Assembly: GCA_005879315.1 (NCBI GenBank)
Contig: VBLC01000109.1
Span: 1 to 53,459, forward strand
Origin: Deltaproteobacteria bacterium
GTDB lineage: Bacteria > Myxococcota > Myxococcia > Myxococcales > 40CM-4-68-19
Length of the DNA: 53,459 bases
Reading direction: 5' to 3'
The first letter of the stretch is position 1. The number at the start of each line of letters is the position of its first letter. The notes beneath the pieces were generated by a model that was not told the DNA's origin, did not search any database, and saw only the letters and a program-made list of their open reading frames with translations. Of the stretch, positions 49,905 to 53,459 are shown in pieces. Both the position numbers and the translations under genes were made by a program.

Positions 49905-50325
49905 GACGGCATGGCACGAGACGCGTTGCAAAGGCCGTCCTGATCGCCGCCGTCCCACCGATCATGCTGAAGTCCGCGGCCAATCCCGAGGGCGTCCCGT
50001 TGGATGTATTCGACGGATTGCGGACCAGCCTCGCCAGAGACCGGTCGCAGTTCTACAAAGATTTCGCTCTGATGTTCTACGGCCAATCGACCCGGTGCGA
50101 AGGTCTCCCAGGGGACGTTGGATCAGTTCTAGCTCTGGAGCATGCAGGCCGGCCTCAAGAACGCGTACGAGTGCATCAAGGCCTTTTCCGAAACGGACTT
50201 CACCGAAGACCTAAAGAAGTTCGATGTCCCCACGCCTTCCGCACGGTCTCACGGCCACGCATGCGGATCTCGTCAACCGCGACTTGCTCGCGTTCTGCCG
50301 CCAAAGCAAAGAGAAGGCGGCGTGA
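49905..50325 (+). pseudogene. Haloperoxidase-like alpha/beta hydrolase, truncated with frameshifts
   Basis: Three segments in different frames follow the order of non-heme chloroperoxidases: '[20 protein letters not shown]' and '[20 protein letters not shown]' (49918-50080), '[20 protein letters not shown]' and '[11 protein letters not shown]' (50142-50234), and '[20 protein letters not shown]' plus 'SKEKAA' (50249-50325). The N-terminal third with the nucleophile Ser is missing, and the segment with the catalytic Asp is deleted between the last two parts. A His in 'THADLVN' remains. Confidence 0.75.
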
Positions 50326-50393
50326 TCGGGCGAGGGCTTCTCCACGAGTTCCCCATAGGATATGTCGACGCCCACGTGCTTTCGGAGGAACGG

Positions 50394-51323
50394 ATGGAGA
50401 AGCCTCGCATCTTCCTTGGCTCGTCAGGAAAGCAGCAGAAACTGCTGCAGGCGCTGACGCGCGGTCTCGAAGCCGTGGCGCACGTGGATCCCTGGACGAC
50501 GTCCTTTCATCCGGGGACCACCACGCTGGACCGCCTCCTCGAGCTTGCGCATGAAGTCGACTTCGCCGCGTTCGTCTTTGCTCGCGACGACTGGACGACC
50601 ACCACTCCGCCCGCGTCCACTTCCAAAGGACCGGGCCAGGCTTCTCCGAGAGACAACGTCGTCTTCGAGGCCGGGCTGTTCGGTGGAGCCCTCGGAATGC
50701 ATCGAACCTTCATCATTCATGCGAACGGCTCGAAGCTCCCGACCGATCTCCTCGGCCTCACCTCCGTCCGGTACGACGAAGCGATGACCTCTCTCGAGAT
50801 CAGGGTCGTCAACCAGAAGCTTCGAAAGGCGATCGAAAACGAGGGCCGCATCGCGCGCATCGAAGGCGACTGGTGGCAGTTCTCACTGACCGAGCGCGGC
50901 CCGCGGGAGCCTTCGGCGGTGAGCCTGTTGCGGATCTCGCGAAACCGCGACGGCTCGCTGGAGCTTGCCGGCCGCTCGTGGCAAGAGGACGGCAGCCTGT
51001 CGGCGAGATACTGGAGCGAAGCGGCAAAGGAGAAGAAGGAGCCTTCGGGCGTGTTCTACTACTGGAATGGAGAACGGCCCTTGCACCCGAACGCGCCGCA
51101 GTTGGACGGCACTGGGGAGATCTTGATGGAGTCCGCCGATCGCGCAGCAGGATACTGGACGACTCGTGCGGACACGCACCCGAAAGTGAACGCACGAACG
51201 TCCGGTGTCTACCTGCGCGCCGCGCCGGAGGACATGACCATCCTGGATGGACGCGACGCTCGGCAGCGCGTGGGGCTGATCGCTGAGCGGCTGAAGGATT
51301 GGAAGTCGATCACGACCGCGTGA
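50394..51323 (+). CDS. TIR-like nucleotide-binding protein (Cap12/PF10137 type) with unassigned C-terminal domain
   Basis: A 309-residue protein; GGAGG lies 5 nt before ATG 50394. Residues 1-130 match the TIR-like domain of CBASS/Pycsar effectors (PF10137): '[18 protein letters not shown]', '[13 protein letters not shown]', '[16 protein letters not shown]' with the likely catalytic E92, and '[14 protein letters not shown]'. Known members hydrolyse NAD+ when activated by a cyclic nucleotide. Residues about 150-309 ('[12 protein letters not shown]', '[20 protein letters not shown]', '[13 protein letters not shown]') look beta-rich, possibly a lipocalin-like barrel, and are not STING, SAVED or PYCSAR-type. 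No cyclase gene is nearby. Confidence 0.8.
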   Translation: MEKPRIFLGSSGKQQKLLQALTRGLEAVAHVDPWTTSFHPGTTTLDRLLELAHEVDFAAFVFARDDWTTTTPPASTSKGPGQASPRDNVVFEAGLFGGALGMHRTFIIHANGSKLPTDLLGLTSVRYDEAMTSLEIRVVNQKLRKAIENEGRIARIEGDWWQFSLTERGPREPSAVSLLRISRNRDGSLELAGRSWQEDGSLSARYWSEAAKEKKEPSGVFYYWNGERPLHPNAPQLDGTGEILMESADRAAGYWTTRADTHPKVNARTSGVYLRAAPEDMTILDGRDARQRVGLIAERLKDWKSITTA

Positions 51324-51430
51324 GATCGCGCGCACGCTTTCGACGGCGCGTGGACGTGCGAAATCCGGTGAAGAGAAGGAACCGCGGGAGCAAGACCGGA
51401 ACAGGCCACCGCAAGGCCCGGGAAGCCGGT

Positions 51431-53459
51431 CTAACGCTCTTCGCGTCCTTCGGGCGCGACCGTGCCGGCCGAGCCGTCGACCACGATCCGTTCGCCCATC
51501 CCGATCCGCGTCGTCGCGTCCGGAACGCCCACAACGGCCGGGATCCCGTACTCGCGCGCGACGACCGCGCCGTGCGACATCATCCCGCCCATCTCCATCA
51601 CGAGCGCGCTCGCCGTGAGGAAGAGCGGCGTCCATCCGGGGTCGGTCGCCGGCGCGACGAGGACCTCGCCAGGTTCGAGCCGCGCCCCCGCCGGCGAGAA
51701 CAGCACGCGCGCGACGCCGCGCGCGGTGCCTGGCGACGCCGGTGTGCCGCGGATCGCGCCGTCCTCGGCGGGCGACGTGAACGCAGCCTCGGCATCGGTC
51801 CCATCGGACAGAAGCACGCGTGGGACGTGACGCCGCCGCTCCTCGCGGCGGTACTCCGCCCGGCGCTCGGCGACGCGCTGGCGCATGTCTTCGCCAGCCA
51901 GCGCGCGGCGCGCGTCGGGGAGCGTGAGGAACCAGATGTCGTCCGCCGTGGCGACGCTTCCTTGGGCGGCAAGCGCCACGCCGACCGGCGCGAGGATCGC
52001 TCGGCCTTGCGCGAACACGCGGACCACGTGGAACTTCGGCGCCTCGCGCGCGCCGGCGAGGGCACGGACCCGGCGCAGGAGCTTGCGGGCGAGAAGGCGG
52101 CGCGGACCGTGAACGCGGGACAGCAGCGTGGCGATCGTCGCCTCCGCCTCGCGCGCACCACGCGCGAACTGCACGTCAGGCGCCAAGGCAGCCGCGTCGA
52201 GGCGCTGGTAATTCGCGATCGCGCCAAGAAGATGTGATGGATCTTCCGACCAGCGCGGCAAGCCGAGATCGATCTCGGCGATCGCGCGGTGCCCATAGCG
52301 CACCAGGAACGTCTCGAGCTCGCGCTGGAGCAGCGGCGGTAACGTGCCGCGACGGAAGGCCGCGCTGAGCTCGGCCGGCGCCCGGTCCGCGAGTGCTGCT
52401 CGCGTGGGCGCGTCGTCCCGAGTGCGAAGGGCGATGGCCCAGAGCTCCAGGTCCATCTCGGTCGTCGGGTTGAACGGCAAGCCCCGCAGCACGGTCCGCA
52501 TCTCGTCGTCGCTCGCTACACCGCGGAGCAGCCGCGCGGCGAGGTTGTACGAGATCAACCCGGCGCCGACCATCGCGACGAGCCGCTGGAAGATGCGCGG
52601 CGGTGTCGTGATGAGCAGTCGCTCGAACGCGTCGAGCCGCTCGACCGGAGTCGTGAGCGGTCCGGCGTCGCGCATGACGATCGCGTCCACGTCGCGCAGG
52701 ATCTGGTCGCGCGTCGTCTCGGGACAAAGGAGCGCGCGGATCACCCACGGCGGCACTCCCGCATGCATGACCGCGTGAAGAATTGACGCGAGCGAGCGCA
52801 GGCGCGAGCCGCCGCGCGGTGCGAGGCGCGGATCGTCCAGCAGCCGCGCGAAGATCGCCGAGCTCCGCGCTTCCATGATCGACAGCACCCGGACCGGTAT
52901 TCCCCGCGCGGCCGAGTTCCGGAACACCCTGGTGAGATCGACCCATAGGCGCAGGCCGGCGTCGACGATGACGGAGGTCCCCGCTGCCGGATCGGCAAGG
53001 GGCCTCCCGACCGCCGACGCGAACGCCGCGCCCAGCAGCCGGAAGGTCTGGATGCCCATCGGCGTGAAGGGCTGGAGGACACCCTGCGCGACGTTGGCCG
53101 AGAGGTAGACGCGCAGGTCGCGCTCCGGATCGGGGGCGCTCGCGGGGATCGGATACAGCGTCGTGATGTCGCGCGACTGCACGATCCACAGCTTCTCGCC
53201 GTCGATCGCCCACTCGATGTCCTGCGGCTTCCCGTAGTGCGCCTCGATGCGAGCGCCAATGGCCGCGAGCTCGCGAAGGCGGGTGTCGTCAACGATGTCG
53301 CCGCGCCGCTCGAGGACCGCGCCACTCCTCACATCGACGAGGTAGTGGTCCGGATTCACCGCGCCCGAAACGACCTGCTCGCCGAGACCGCGGACCGCAT
53401 CGATGGCGGCGCGCCGACGGCGTCCGGTGATCGGGTCCGCGGTGAAGAGGACGCCGGCG
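51431..53459 (-). CDS. PEP/pyruvate-utilising enzyme (rifampicin phosphotransferase/PEP synthase-like), partial
   Basis: The gene runs off the right edge; the first visible residues are 'AGVLFTADPITGRRRRAAID' and 'AVRGLGEQVVSGAVNPDHYL', the C-terminal part of the ATP-grasp (PPDK_N) domain. A helical linker of about 450 residues follows, and the C-terminus is the swivelling PEP-utiliser domain with the phospho-His in 'GGMMSHGAVVAREYGIPAVV'. The ATP-grasp / linker / His-domain order without a TIM barrel fits Rph-type dikinases that phosphorylate rifampicin or another small molecule, rather than PEP synthase. The stop is TAG at 51433-51431. Confidence 0.88.
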   Translation of the reverse strand, partial: AGVLFTADPITGRRRRAAIDAVRGLGEQVVSGAVNPDHYLVDVRSGAVLERRGDIVDDTRLRELAAIGARIEAHYGKPQDIEWAIDGEKLWIVQSRDITTLYPIPASAPDPERDLRVYLSANVAQGVLQPFTPMGIQTFRLLGAAFASAVGRPLADPAAGTSVIVDAGLRLWVDLTRVFRNSAARGIPVRVLSIMEARSSAIFARLLDDPRLAPRGGSRLRSLASILHAVMHAGVPPWVIRALLCPETTRDQILRDVDAIVMRDAGPLTTPVERLDAFERLLITTPPRIFQRLVAMVGAGLISYNLAARLLRGVASDDEMRTVLRGLPFNPTTEMDLELWAIALRTRDDAPTRAALADRAPAELSAAFRRGTLPPLLQRELETFLVRYGHRAIAEIDLGLPRWSEDPSHLLGAIANYQRLDAAALAPDVQFARGAREAEATIATLLSRVHGPRRLLARKLLRRVRALAGAREAPKFHVVRVFAQGRAILAPVGVALAAQGSVATADDIWFLTLPDARRALAGEDMRQRVAERRAEYRREERRRHVPRVLLSDGTDAEAAFTSPAEDGAIRGTPASPGTARGVARVLFSPAGARLEPGEVLVAPATDPGWTPLFLTASALVMEMGGMMSHGAVVAREYGIPAVVGVPDATTRIGMGERIVVDGSAGTVAPEGREER

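Overview
The window is high-GC bacterial DNA with dense genes on both strands, frequent GTG/TTG starts and many 4-nt ATGA/GTGA gene overlaps. A cell-wall-hydrolase-like lipoprotein carries a MYXO-CTERM-like tail (Cys, hydrophobic stretch, Arg cluster). With the large secreted beta-propeller and Ig-repeat proteins, an orphan multi-PAS kinase and a TPR-CHAT protein, this points to the Myxococcota. That assignment is inference; no rRNA or complete tRNA is present.

Layout. 0-5 kb: four-helix-bundle protein, then an alkyl-sulfatase-like metallo-beta-lactamase hydrolase coupled to a MarR regulator, then a second MarR gene diverging from a membrane protein across a long palindrome that contains both start codons; then an SDR oxidoreductase. 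5-6 kb: a chimeric remnant (methionine-synthase-like head joined to a histidine-kinase tail). 6-14 kb: RBBP9-like hydrolase and HAD phosphatase (overlapping), CHAP lipoprotein, a three-module secreted propeller protein, two TRL-family lipoproteins and an EamA transporter. 13.7-19.8 kb: orphan PAS/GAF NarL-type kinase, a secreted esterase with its ArsR-like regulator, two very basic small proteins and a tiny membrane protein. 19.8-24.4 kb: three gene remnants side by side, an outer-membrane protein with a lipoprotein, and a CPBP protease.

24.4-32.2 kb: a secreted propeller protein ending in two dockerin-like calcium loops, overlapping by 4 nt the gene for a 1558-residue lipoprotein built of about 13 tandem Ig-like repeats. 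32.6-37.5 kb (minus): an operon of ECF sigma factor, zinc-finger anti-sigma factor, secreted protein and an exported, membrane-anchored TPR-CHAT protease. This is the strongest candidate for an undescribed signalling system: its parts resemble the protease/sigma-factor module of type III-E CRISPR (Craspase), but there is no CRISPR and the protease looks periplasmic.

38-46 kb is accessory DNA: PilZ protein, an MqsA-type antitoxin with a frameshifted DUF4258-like toxin, acyltransferase, ABC-ATPase remnant, M20 peptidase, an intact IS with recognisable inverted repeats (plus a solo end of a related IS 5.9 kb away), a 3'-half tRNA-Met fragment, an intact BrnT/BrnA pair and an HPP/ferritin-like remnant junction. 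46.2-53.5 kb: phosphoketolase-acetate kinase operon, a haloperoxidase pseudogene, a TIR-like (Cap12/PF10137 type) protein with an unrecognised C-terminal domain, and a PEP-utilising enzyme running off the right edge.

A recurring theme is decay: at least six loci hold truncated genes, often two unrelated fragments abutting, and several show single-base frameshifts. Assembly indels cannot be excluded for the frameshifts, but they do not explain the truncations.
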